This document shows, piece after piece, positions 36,707 to 44,728 of a DNA stretch of 64,000 nucleotides. Under the pieces are notes generated by a model that saw nothing but the letters and a program-made list of their open reading frames with translations, searched no databases and was not told where the DNA came from. Position 1 is the first letter of the stretch. Each line of letters begins with the position of its first letter. Origin of the DNA: Herpetosiphon aurantiacus DSM 785 (lineage in GTDB: Bacteria > Chloroflexota > Chloroflexia > Chloroflexales > Herpetosiphonaceae); contig CP000875.1 of the NCBI GenBank assembly GCA_000018565.1, positions 1,255,199-1,319,198 on the forward strand. Direction: 5' to 3'. The position numbers and the translations under genes were made by a program.

Positions 36707-37686
36707 TAAATAACCCACCAAATGGCTCCCAAATTACATCATCAGGATCACTACTAGCGGCAATAATCCGTTCCATCAAATCGAGCGGCTTTTGATTAAG
36801 ATGAATTACCTTGCCTTGAGGTGTCTTAATTCGTTCAGCATTGCGTAAAGCATCGCGCTGCCAAACGTTGGTAAAGCCATATGGGCAGTAAAATTTTGCC
36901 CGCATAGTAGCCCATTCTGCAGCTGTTGCAGGCCGACTGCCATCGATTGAAAAATAGGGCCGACCTGTGACAACGCCATGGCTATTGGCATAATCCACCA
37001 ATAACTCAAAGCGTTCAGGCGGCGGAAAATACCACAAATGCCCTTGATTAAGGTATTTACGTGTAGCAGCATCGGCTACATCACAGGCTCGATTGGCTTC
37101 ACGCAATGCTAAACCTGTGCGCCGCCACTCGTAAAGCAACCATTGTTTTAAGCTTAATCCGTTAATCTTTGGCTCAAAAATATACTGAACACATAGTTCG
37201 GTAACAACCGGAAATTGGCGTAATTGCTTGGTATTTACATTACCAGCAATATGAGCTTTGCCTTTATCCCAAATATTTGTGCCCACATAGCGCCAGCCAT
37301 AACGCTCCAAAACTGGATGCACCGCAGCCCAACCAAGTTTCACTATTCCAAAACCATAGTGTTGTCCATAGCAATGCTCGCTCTGTCCAAGCTTGGATAT
37401 GTGGTTCGTACCAATCGGGTAAATCTTGATGATTGGTGGGATCGCCATCGAAGCCCAATACTCCATAAGCACCATCAGAAATGATCACCGTTGGTGCATC
37501 CCACGCTTGATACAGGTTCAGACTATCACCATAATGCAAGTTAATGGTTTCATTGTGCCAAAGCGTTTGGGCTGGGGCAATAGTTAACTCAAAGTTTTTT
37601 TTGCGGCCAACTGTGCTTGGAGCAGCATGAGAAAGCACAGGCTTGGATTGGCTCAATCCTGATAGCGATTGGCGTTTTGATGGCAT
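36707..37686 (-). pseudogene. DNA methyltransferase pseudogene (frameshift plus IS truncation)
   Basis: Starts at the ATG at 37686 (RBS GGAGTG). The first frame (37686 to about 37336) holds the target-side motif IV as SDGAYGVLGFDGDP and WTTLWFWNSE. A +1 shift near 37335 leads into the second frame, which continues GWAAVHPVLERYGWRYVGTN, NIWDKGKAHIAGN, FPVVTELCVQY, HLNQKPLDLMERII and motif I-like DDVIWEPFGGLF. Joining the frames restores WFWNSET-GWAAVHP without a gap, so one extra base is the simplest cause. The IS right end removes everything after GGLF. Motif order (IV before I) fits a beta-class N4-cytosine or N6-adenine methyltransferase. Not functional. Confidence 0.85.
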
Positions 37687-37830
37687 AATTCACTCCGATT
37701 TAGCACAAATGTAGTATAGCATAGAGCACTAGCAAATTGGAATACTACCCATTGGCAGATCAACCTCTAGCCATCGCCACAATGTGAAGCATGATACAAT
37801 ATCTTGAGAATTTTAGTGCTTGGAGTTGCC

Positions 37831-38508
37831 ATGAATGCTTCGCAATTGCTTAAACAAGAACGCGCTGATGCCGTGGCATTACTTGAATCGTTAACTGAAG
37901 AACAATGGCAGGCCACGACGCTTTGCGAAGGCTGGACTGTCACGCATTTGGTGGCGCATATGGTCGCCCGTGAAACTCAACCTATCCGCTTTATCTTCGC
38001 CGAATCAACCAAAGGCAAGCTCGGTTTGCACCCCGACGACTTGATGCAACAGGCCTTGAAGCAAGGTCGGTTTGCCTTATTGCAAAAACTGCGCAATGGC
38101 CCGCCATTAGCGTTTCGCTTACCTGGCGCAGCCTTGGCTAATTTTGTTGAGCAGTGGGTACATAACGAAGATTTACGCCGTGCTGGCTTGAATAAACCCC
38201 GCGTCTCGCCGCCAGCAGTCCAAGATTTAATTTGGAAATTGCTCCATATCAATGCGCGAATGATGTTGCGCTCGTTCAAAACGCCTGGAATTATTGCGCT
38301 AGTCCGGCCCAATGGCAAGTCCTTGGCCTTTCAGGTTGGCACTGGATTTCCACGCCAAGCTAACCTCGCTGATGCAGCGGTTAAATTAATTGGTGAGCCA
38401 GGTGAGATTTTGCTGTATTTATTTGGTCGCAAAAGTGCCGCTAATGTCAGCATCGAGGGCGATCCACATTTAGTTCAGGCCTTACGCGAAGCTGTGATGG
38501 CGTTATAG
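37831..38508 (+). CDS. DinB-like maleylpyruvate isomerase family protein (TIGR03083)
   Basis: 225 residues from the ATG at 37831 (GGAG upstream). The N-terminal four-helix DinB-like domain shows LLKQERADAVALLESLTEEQWQ, then CEGWTVTHLVAHMVARE, the family signature with the metal-binding His pair. The C-terminal part (about 150-225) is SCP2-like (LAFQVGTGFPRQANLADAAV, GEPGEILLYLFGRKSA). Members are named mycothiol-dependent isomerases in Actinobacteria; in Chloroflexota the thiol and reaction are unknown. Confidence 0.85.
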   Translation: MNASQLLKQERADAVALLESLTEEQWQATTLCEGWTVTHLVAHMVARETQPIRFIFAESTKGKLGLHPDDLMQQALKQGRFALLQKLRNGPPLAFRLPGAALANFVEQWVHNEDLRRAGLNKPRVSPPAVQDLIWKLLHINARMMLRSFKTPGIIALVRPNGKSLAFQVGTGFPRQANLADAAVKLIGEPGEILLYLFGRKSAANVSIEGDPHLVQALREAVMAL

Positions 38509-38517
38509 GAGAGCAGC

Positions 38518-39006
38518 ATGCAACAGCGCAAGGCCGCCCATATAATTGTAACTGGATTGATGTTGGTGCTCGGCTTGGTATTTGGCGCATTTTTTGTAGT
38601 TTGGTGTGGCCTGCTACGCTTCCTCTTTACCGAAGATGGCTGGACTGGTTGGTTTTTATTAATTATGTCTGGTTTTATTGCATGGCGAGCACTTGAAGCT
38701 GGTCGAGACGCTTGGGATGGTCTGCCTAGCGCCCCACCCAGCGCTATCGCTGCGTTGCTAGCCACCCAATTTTTAATCATCGTGATTCAAGTCCATGCTC
38801 GTTGGACAGGCCAAAGCAGCGGGATTGATTTCTTGACGATTCTGCCGCATGCAATCAGTTTTGGTTGTATTGGCTTAGTCTTCGCCTTGAATGGCCAATT
38901 TACTGGCCATCTAATTGAGTATGCTGATGCTGAATTTTTGGATGAATCAGCGCCGAGCAATGAGCATGATGATGACGATGATTTGATGTATTTGGGGGGC
39001 GCATGA
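38518..39006 (+). CDS. Membrane protein of unknown function
   Basis: 162 residues, four hydrophobic helices (about 9-35, 42-60, 78-94, 105-125) and an acidic tail (DESAPSNEHDDDDDLMYLGGA). RBS AGGAG. The stop overlaps the next start (ATGA), so it is translationally coupled with the phosphorylase-like genes. No family recognised. Confidence 0.7.
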   Translation: MQQRKAAHIIVTGLMLVLGLVFGAFFVVWCGLLRFLFTEDGWTGWFLLIMSGFIAWRALEAGRDAWDGLPSAPPSAIAALLATQFLIIVIQVHARWTGQSSGIDFLTILPHAISFGCIGLVFALNGQFTGHLIEYADAEFLDESAPSNEHDDDDDLMYLGGA

Positions 39007-39764
39007 TTTTATTGCTCGGTGGCACAGGAACTTATTTTCTTGAGCTTGAGGCCACGCTGGGAGCTGGCAATTACCAAACGATTGAAACGCCCTACGGCAC
39101 AGCTGGCTCGATCTATCAACCAGAGCGTTTTGCTGGCAAAATTGGCCTTGCTTCGCGCCACGGTTGGGGCCGTTTGGATGTTTCGCCGCCCTTCGTCAAT
39201 AGTCGCGCTAATATTTGGGCCGCCAAAGAGCTGGGCTACCAAAACATTCTTAGCTGGAACGGGGTCGGGGCAATCAATCAATTATTGCAAGTACACGATT
39301 TGGTCGTGCTCAACCATGTGCTGAATGGCACCAAAACCCGCCCGATCAATTTTGCTGGCGATCTGCCCAACGCCAGTGCTTGGCAGATTGCTCAGCGGGT
39401 GTTTGATCCAGCCAGCGCCAGCGTGCTTTACCAGCAGGCGCGACGCTATCAAGCCCGCAGCTTCGATTGTGGCACCTATGCCTGTTCAGAAGGGCCACGC
39501 CTCGAAACCGCCGCCGAAATTCGGGCTTGGGCCAATTTTGGAGCCGATGTGGTGGGCATGACGCTGGTGCCAGAAGTATTATTGGCCTACGAATTAGGCA
39601 TTAAATTTGCCTCGTTGGCCTATGTGACCAATTTTGCCACTGGCGTGGAACCAAGCACTGGCGCACCACGTTTCTTTGGAGTCGAAGTCGCCCAAACTTG
39701 TCTGCAAATTGTGCTAGCGACTGCCGAGCAATTGTTGGCAACTAACGAGGTGAGCACCCAATGA
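39003..39764 (+). CDS. Purine nucleoside/MTA phosphorylase-like protein, paralogue 1
   Basis: 253 residues, class of 5'-methylthioadenosine/purine nucleoside phosphorylases. The N-terminal phosphate loop region (LLGGTGTYFLELEATL), SRHGWGRLDVSPPFVNSRANIWAAKELG and the base/ribose site CSEGPRLETAAEIRAWANFGADVVGMT-VPE are visible, the last very close to MTA phosphorylases. The segment that in MTA phosphorylases reads PDQ-ID-T-x-R-STFF is replaced here by LNHVLNGTKTRPINF. The next gene is a paralogue that keeps that segment but has lost GPRxET. The two may form one heteromeric enzyme. Confidence 0.82.
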   Translation: MILLLGGTGTYFLELEATLGAGNYQTIETPYGTAGSIYQPERFAGKIGLASRHGWGRLDVSPPFVNSRANIWAAKELGYQNILSWNGVGAINQLLQVHDLVVLNHVLNGTKTRPINFAGDLPNASAWQIAQRVFDPASASVLYQQARRYQARSFDCGTYACSEGPRLETAAEIRAWANFGADVVGMTLVPEVLLAYELGIKFASLAYVTNFATGVEPSTGAPRFFGVEVAQTCLQIVLATAEQLLATNEVSTQ

Positions 39765-40423
39765 GCTTTACCATAACCTCACTCAATACCCCGTTTGGGC
39801 TGGCGATGTTTGCCACCAAAAGCAGCGCTGGCGGCTCCTTGGCAATTCTGCTTGATGAACCAAATCCGCATGCCGCAATTTATGCCGCTAAATCCCAAGG
39901 GGTCACTTGGATCATCGAAGCGGTCAGCATGCTGCCGTGCGATGGCTTGCTGCAACCTGATGATATCTTAATTCCAGACCAACTGGTGGATTTGACCCAG
40001 CAACGGTCATCGACCTTCTTTCGCAATCGCGGCTATGGCTTTATTGGCCAGAACTCGGTTTGGTGTCCCGATTTGCGAGCTAGTTTATTAACCGCCGCCC
40101 AAAGCATCAGCCAACGGGTGTTTAGTCGTGGTACACTGGCGGTTGGCGAGGCCGACACCACGCTTGAGGCTGCCCAAACTTGGCAAGCCCATGGCCTGAG
40201 TCGCAGCGCAGCACCAGCGGCCTACCTCGCGAAAGAATTAGAATTATGTTACGCTGTTGTCGGAATTGTCGGCACAGCCGCCAGTAAACTTGGCAATACA
40301 TTAATTGCAAGCGTTGCACAACATTTGCCCACAGCACCAACCTGTGCCTGCCGCCAGACCATGCAATCTGCGCGGGATCGTGGCTTGGTTGGCGACGATT
40401 GGCGTACATGGATTGGGGAATAA
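39761..40423 (+). CDS. Purine nucleoside/MTA phosphorylase-like protein, paralogue 2
   Basis: 220 residues, shorter than usual (about 260-290). It keeps VTWIIEAVSML, DDILIPDQLVDLTQQRSSTFF and CPDLRASLL, matching the central segment of MTA phosphorylases. The segment corresponding to the GPRxET-AE and VVGMT-PE region is unrecognisable (TLAVGEADTTLEAAQTWQAH, GLSRSAAPAAYLAKELELCYAVVGIVG), although AKELELCYAVVGIVGTAAS follows the family pattern. Its start overlaps the stop of paralogue 1 by four bases (ATGA). Alone it is unlikely to be active as a phosphorylase. Confidence 0.72.
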   Translation: MSFTITSLNTPFGLAMFATKSSAGGSLAILLDEPNPHAAIYAAKSQGVTWIIEAVSMLPCDGLLQPDDILIPDQLVDLTQQRSSTFFRNRGYGFIGQNSVWCPDLRASLLTAAQSISQRVFSRGTLAVGEADTTLEAAQTWQAHGLSRSAAPAAYLAKELELCYAVVGIVGTAASKLGNTLIASVAQHLPTAPTCACRQTMQSARDRGLVGDDWRTWIGE

Positions 40424-40427
40424 ACAC

Positions 40428-41177
40428 ATGACACTCGTTTTACGCAACAGCACACAAATCGAAAAAATGCGCAATGCAGGCCGTTTGGTTGCCCAAACCC
40501 ATGCCATGCTGCGCGAATATGTTGTTCCTGGCGCAGTTTTGCTTGATCTCGATCAATTGGTCGAGGAATATCTGCGTGAACATGGCGCAACCCCATCGTT
40601 TAAAAATTATAAAGGCTTTCCAGCGTCAACCTGTATTTCAATTAATGATGTGATTTGCCATGGCATCCCGGATAAATCGCGCTTAAAAGATGGCGATTTG
40701 GTGGCAATCGATATTGGCGCGTTTCTCGATGGCTGGCATGGCGATTCATGCGTGACCTATCCGGTTGGCACGATCGACGCGCAAAGCCAAAAATTGATGG
40801 ATGTCACCAAAGAAGCCATGTGGCGGGGCATCGCCCAAGCGCGGGCTGGCAATACGCTTGGCGATATCGGCGCGGCCATCCAAGAATATACCGAAAGTCA
40901 AGGCTTCTCCGTTGTGCGTGAATACACAGGCCATGGGATTGGCCGCAACATGCACGAAGCACCAACCGTTTTGCATTATGGCGAGTGGGGCAAAGGCTTG
41001 CGCTTACGCGCTGGCATGACCTTCACAATCGAGCCAATGGTCAATGTTGGTAGCTATGCCACGCGCTTGCTCAAAGATGGCTGGACGGTTAAAACGGTCG
41101 ATGGCTCACGCTCAGCTCAATTTGAACATCAACTAGCGGTCACCGATGGTGAACCAGATATTTTAACGGTGCTTTAA
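40428..41177 (+). CDS. map: Type I methionine aminopeptidase, copy 1
   Basis: 249 residues from the ATG at 40428, four bases after the previous stop; the open frame extends further upstream inside the previous gene and should be ignored. All five metal ligands are present: Asp pair in VAIDIGAFLDGWHGDSC, His in GHGIGRNMHEAP, Glu in FTIEPMVN and Glu in AQFEHQLAVT. ATPSFKNYKGFPASTCISIN is the usual type I segment. It removes the initiator Met from nascent proteins. It lacks an N-terminal zinc-finger extension. A closely similar copy follows directly. Confidence 0.95.
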   Translation: MTLVLRNSTQIEKMRNAGRLVAQTHAMLREYVVPGAVLLDLDQLVEEYLREHGATPSFKNYKGFPASTCISINDVICHGIPDKSRLKDGDLVAIDIGAFLDGWHGDSCVTYPVGTIDAQSQKLMDVTKEAMWRGIAQARAGNTLGDIGAAIQEYTESQGFSVVREYTGHGIGRNMHEAPTVLHYGEWGKGLRLRAGMTFTIEPMVNVGSYATRLLKDGWTVKTVDGSRSAQFEHQLAVTDGEPDILTVL

Positions 41178-41180
41178 ACA

Positions 41181-41933
41181 ATGGCAATCAGAATCTACAA
41201 TCAATCGCAAATTAATGAAATGCGCAAAGCTGGCCAATTGGTTGCCAAAGCCCATGCGATGTTGCGCGAATATGTGGTGGCTGGAGCAGTCTTACTGGAG
41301 CTTGATCAGCGGGTCGAGCAATTTTTGCGTGATCATGGCGCAACCCCATCATTCAAAGGCCATGGCGGTTTTCCAGCCTCAACCTGTATCTCGGTCAACG
41401 ATGTAGTATGTCATGGCATTCCTGATAAATCGCGGCTGAGCAATGGTGATATTGTTTCAATCGATATTGGAGCATGTTTAGATGGCTGGCATGGCGATTC
41501 GTGTGTAACCTACGCGGTAGGCAAGCTCGATTCGCAAAGCGCCAAGTTGATGAAGGTAACTGAGGAAGCGATGTGGCGTGGGATCGCCCAAGCCCGCGCC
41601 GGCAAAACCATCGGCGATATTGGCGCAGCAATGCAAGAATACACCGAAAGCCAAGGGTTTTCGGTGGTGCGCGAATACACGGGCCATGGTATTGGCCGCA
41701 AAATGCATGAAACGCCACCTGATGTTTTTAATTTTGGCGAATGGGGCAAAGGGCTAAAACTGCGAGCAGGCATGACGCTCACAATCGAACCAATTGTCAA
41801 CATCGGCTCGGCCCGCACTCGCTTGCTACGCGATGGCTGGACTGCCAAAACCGCCGATGGCTCTCGTTCGGCTCAATTTGAACATCAACTAGCGATCACC
41901 ACTGGTGATCCGGAAATTTTAACCAAATTATGA
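41181..41933 (+). CDS. map: Type I methionine aminopeptidase, copy 2
   Basis: 250 residues, colinear with copy 1 and very similar throughout (shared MRxAGxLVAxxHAMLREYVV, GVPDKSRL-like region and EYTESQGFSVVREYTGHGIG). Metal ligands are intact: SIDIGACLDGWHGDSC, GHGIGRKMHETP, LTIEPIVN and AQFEHQLAIT. Differences cluster near the substrate pocket (EAPTVLHYGEW in copy 1, ETPPDVFNFGEW here). Only three bases separate it from copy 1 and no ribosome binding site is clear. The last four bases overlap lspA. Confidence 0.95.
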   Translation: MAIRIYNQSQINEMRKAGQLVAKAHAMLREYVVAGAVLLELDQRVEQFLRDHGATPSFKGHGGFPASTCISVNDVVCHGIPDKSRLSNGDIVSIDIGACLDGWHGDSCVTYAVGKLDSQSAKLMKVTEEAMWRGIAQARAGKTIGDIGAAMQEYTESQGFSVVREYTGHGIGRKMHETPPDVFNFGEWGKGLKLRAGMTLTIEPIVNIGSARTRLLRDGWTAKTADGSRSAQFEHQLAITTGDPEILTKL

Positions 41934-42430
41934 AATTAACCAAACGCTATCTAAGCCTTGGAATAATGGTTTTGGCGATTTTGGCGCTTGATCGCTGGGT
42001 CAAATGGTGGGCGCTCGACACGCTTACGCCCTTGGGCAATCCAGGCCATGAGCCAATTCCTGGCATTTTACGGCTGGTCTATGTTGAAAATCGCGGCGTG
42101 GCGTTTGGCTTTTTGCAAAATAACTCGCTGCTGCTTGGCATTATGGCGCTGGGCGTAATTGCTTTTATGTTGATTCGTTCACGCACATGGTTTGGCGAGG
42201 CGGGTTTGCTTGGTCAAATTTCGGTGGCAGCGATTATTGCTGGCGGATTGGGCAACGTTATCGATCGCTTTATCTATGGCTTTGTGGTCGATATGATTCA
42301 TTTGATTCCGCTGCCAATTTTCCAAGTGTTTAATATTGCCGATATGGCGATTTCGTTTGGCGCAGTGGGCTTGTTTATCACCCTCTGGCGCGAAGATGCG
42401 GCCAAACGGCGCAGCGAACAAACTGCCTAG
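41930..42430 (+). CDS. lspA: Lipoprotein signal peptidase (SPase II)
   Basis: 166 residues, four transmembrane helices. The conserved blocks are LALDRWVKWWA, VENRGVAFGFLQ, GGLGNVIDRFIYGFVVDMI (first catalytic Asp) and FNIADMAISFGAVGLF (second catalytic Asp). It cleaves prolipoprotein signal peptides in the inner membrane, for example that of the VWA lipoprotein at 23164. The ATG overlaps the stop of methionine aminopeptidase 2. Confidence 0.95.
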   Translation: MKLTKRYLSLGIMVLAILALDRWVKWWALDTLTPLGNPGHEPIPGILRLVYVENRGVAFGFLQNNSLLLGIMALGVIAFMLIRSRTWFGEAGLLGQISVAAIIAGGLGNVIDRFIYGFVVDMIHLIPLPIFQVFNIADMAISFGAVGLFITLWREDAAKRRSEQTA

Positions 42431-42434
42431 ATGA

Positions 42435-42474
42435 CCCTCACCTCAACCCCTCGCCCACTGCGGCGATCGAGGGG
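42435..42474. repeat. Partial copy of the palindromic dispersed repeat
   Basis: Left half only: CCCTCACCTCAACCCCTCG, then CCCACTGCGGCGATCGAGGGG, forming one inner hairpin (CCCCTCG with CGAGGGG). It lies directly after lspA and could end its transcript. Confidence 0.7.
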
Positions 42475-42550
42475 TGTTCCAGTCTTCATAATAGGGTAGG
42501 TCTCAATTGAGAACCACCAATACGCTGGTTCATTAGTGAATGCACCTAAA

Positions 42551-42647
42551 CCCTAAATTGTCATTTAGGGGGTGCAGGGGGATTAAAGCCCCCTGCGTCT
42601 CCCGCCTTGAGGCGGGACGGAAGGGTGGTGAACAATACACTACCCTT
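42551..42647. repeat. Array of four consecutive hairpins
   Basis: Four adjacent inverted repeats: CCCTAAA/TTTAGGG (42551-42570), GCAGGGGG/CCCCCTGC (42574-42596), CCCGCC/GGCGGG (42601-42616) and AAGGGTGGTG/CACTACCCTT (42621-42647). There is no open frame. The array fills most of the gap between convergent lspA and the TPR-GGDEF gene. It is either another dispersed palindromic element or a structured 3' region. Confidence 0.7.
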
Positions 42648-42674
42648 ATAGACTAGAGGGTGAGCGCAATCAAT

Positions 42675-44423
42675 TTAGGCTGAATAGATTTGCACATTGT
42701 TGCGGCCAGCGGCTTTGGCTTGGTAGAGCGCATGGTCGGCTTGTTGAATCAAGCGCTCCAAGGGGATTTCAGCATGCGGGTAGCTCAGCGTCAAACCAAC
42801 GCTAATCGAAGTCGTAACCGATTGCTGGTTGTCGGTTAATATTAGCTGTTCGATCGCGCTGCGCAAGCGTTCGGCCACCAACAGCGCCTCGGCATTACTC
42901 ACCCGCGTCAGCATCACCACAAATTCCTCACCGCCATAACGCCCAAGCAAATCAGATTGGCGCAAGGCTGCTTGGGCCGTCGTGGCCACCAATTGCAACA
43001 TTTGATCGCCAATATGATGGCCATGGCGATCGTTAATTTGCTTAAAATGATCAATATCAAACAGCAAAATGGCCAAAGCATTGCCAGCCTGCCAAGCCTG
43101 CTCCAACAAGCTTTGAGCCAAGCCCAAAAAATGGCGACGATTGTATAAGCCAGTTAAGCTATCGATCGTTGCTAATCGTTCCAATTCAATTCGTTGGCGA
43201 TCACGTTCTTGCATCTCAGCCACCAATTCCTGTGTTTTTTGATAATAAAACCGTACTTGATGTTGAGCCTGAAGTACTTGATGTGTCACTTGCAATAGCC
43301 GTAACCGTTGATCTGAGCGCTCGTTAAACAGGTTTTCGCGAATCTGATGGTAGTGTTTGAAGTGGTACAAGGCCTCGGCACAAGCGTTGGTTTGTTCGTA
43401 CACATCGGCTAGGGCTTTATGAGCCAAGGCTTGTTGGCTAAGATCATCGGTATCCAAGGCCAAGGCCAAACCAGCGTGAATCAAGGTTAGGGCTTGGGTG
43501 TAATCCGGTTGGGTTGCTACTAGCATACCACGCTGGATCAAGGAAAAAATCATATCTTCTTGAAAGCCAAGGCGTTGAGCTAACTCAAAACTGGCTTCAA
43601 ACTCGGCCATGGCCCGTTCAGCTTGATCAAATCGCTGATAAACCACCCCTAGAATATTCAAAACCTCGACAATGCCCTGCGACCAATTCAGAGCTTGATA
43701 CAATTCCAAGCTGGCATTGGCATAGATTAAAGCATCGTACAATTGACCATGTTCAAGCGCAACCCAACAGGTATTATCTAGCATCGTGGCATACAAACGT
43801 TTTTGGGCTTGAGTTTCTAAAGCTTCGGGTAAGCGCTGAAAAGCCCGTTGCAAATAATTTTCGGCCTCGATTGGTTGCTCAAGCACACGATATAAATAGG
43901 CAATATTGCTATTGAGAATTGTTTGCATCCATTCATTTTGGTGCATAATTGCAATTTCTTCAGCAATCAGATAATGCTCCAGAGCTGCATCAAGCTGCGA
44001 CTGCAAGGCTAAGGTTACGCCAAGAATATTATGCAATGCTAATTTATCAACCCAATTTTCAATAAACTGATCGGGCGCATCTTGATAATAGCAAGCAGCC
44101 TGATTCTCAAAGCTAAGTAATGCATCATCAACATAATCACAATATTCGATTGCTTTATAAAAACAACCAAGTGCATCAGCATATTTTTTATGCACGCTAT
44201 AAAATTTGCCGCGCCAATACCAACATTCAACTAAACCTTGATAATAAGGAGTATGGGCAAACATGCCATTACGAGCATGATGTTCGGCTTGATAATTTAA
44301 TTTCCAAGCTTGCGCTAAATCGGTGTGGCGTAAATTTGCGGCCCATACATTCAATAAATCGATCGTATGGGCAGGATTTGTCGATTGTTTTAATGCGTCT
44401 TGGATTTGGAGTGTTACTACCAT
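42675..44423 (-). CDS. TPR-GGDEF diguanylate cyclase
   Basis: 582 residues with no transmembrane segment. Residues 1-370 are TPR-like helical repeats (LLSFENQAACYYQDAPDQF, LNILGVVYQRFDQAERAMAEF, YTQALTLIHAGLALALDTDDL), a coiled coil follows (RVRLLQVTHQVLQAQHQV-type segment near 385-425), then a C-terminal GGDEF domain (about 428-580) with DSLTGLYNRRHFL, LLFDIDHFKQINDRHGHHIGD and RYGGEEFVVML. GGEEF is an active form. It should make c-di-GMP under control of protein-protein contacts. It is divergent from the gene at 44729, with a perfect palindrome in between. Confidence 0.93.
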   Translation of the reverse strand: MVVTLQIQDALKQSTNPAHTIDLLNVWAANLRHTDLAQAWKLNYQAEHHARNGMFAHTPYYQGLVECWYWRGKFYSVHKKYADALGCFYKAIEYCDYVDDALLSFENQAACYYQDAPDQFIENWVDKLALHNILGVTLALQSQLDAALEHYLIAEEIAIMHQNEWMQTILNSNIAYLYRVLEQPIEAENYLQRAFQRLPEALETQAQKRLYATMLDNTCWVALEHGQLYDALIYANASLELYQALNWSQGIVEVLNILGVVYQRFDQAERAMAEFEASFELAQRLGFQEDMIFSLIQRGMLVATQPDYTQALTLIHAGLALALDTDDLSQQALAHKALADVYEQTNACAEALYHFKHYHQIRENLFNERSDQRLRLLQVTHQVLQAQHQVRFYYQKTQELVAEMQERDRQRIELERLATIDSLTGLYNRRHFLGLAQSLLEQAWQAGNALAILLFDIDHFKQINDRHGHHIGDQMLQLVATTAQAALRQSDLLGRYGGEEFVVMLTRVSNAEALLVAERLRSAIEQLILTDNQQSVTTSISVGLTLSYPHAEIPLERLIQQADHALYQAKAAGRNNVQIYSA

Positions 44424-44608
44424 AGTAAACTTTCGTTGGCAAGCTTCTTGCTCTATAGATAGCTAAAATTGCGATTCAGCAATCAACCTATAATCAATAA
44501 CAAAACTTTAACATAAGCATAATCTTTGTGCCATCCCCTATATGGTGCAACCCATATTTGGTGAAATCTACCGCTTAGGGTAGATTTTTTGCAACGTAGG
44601 TGATTAGT

Positions 44609-44624
44609 TTGCTTACGTAAGCAA
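44609..44624. promoter_or_regulatory. 16-bp perfect palindrome, candidate operator
   Basis: TTGCTTACGTAAGCAA is a perfect inverted repeat without spacer, in the 305-bp divergent gap between the TPR-GGDEF gene (start 44423) and the GTPase/roadblock gene (start 44729). It lies 104 bp before the latter. Size and symmetry fit a dimeric repressor site. The rest of the gap is AT-rich and shows nothing else that I can name. Confidence 0.55.
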
Positions 44625-44728
44625 TTTTGTTAGGAAATTGATATAGACTGTCTACAAACGCTCTTTTTAGCTGCATACTAAATGCAGTTTAGGCTCAACA
44701 CCAACGATCATACAGGAGCATCGTAGCC

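Noticed and set aside
40305-40427. N-terminal extension of methionine aminopeptidase 1
   Set aside because: The upstream frame lies within the preceding gene, has no family resemblance, and the ATG at 40428 aligns with the start of copy 2.
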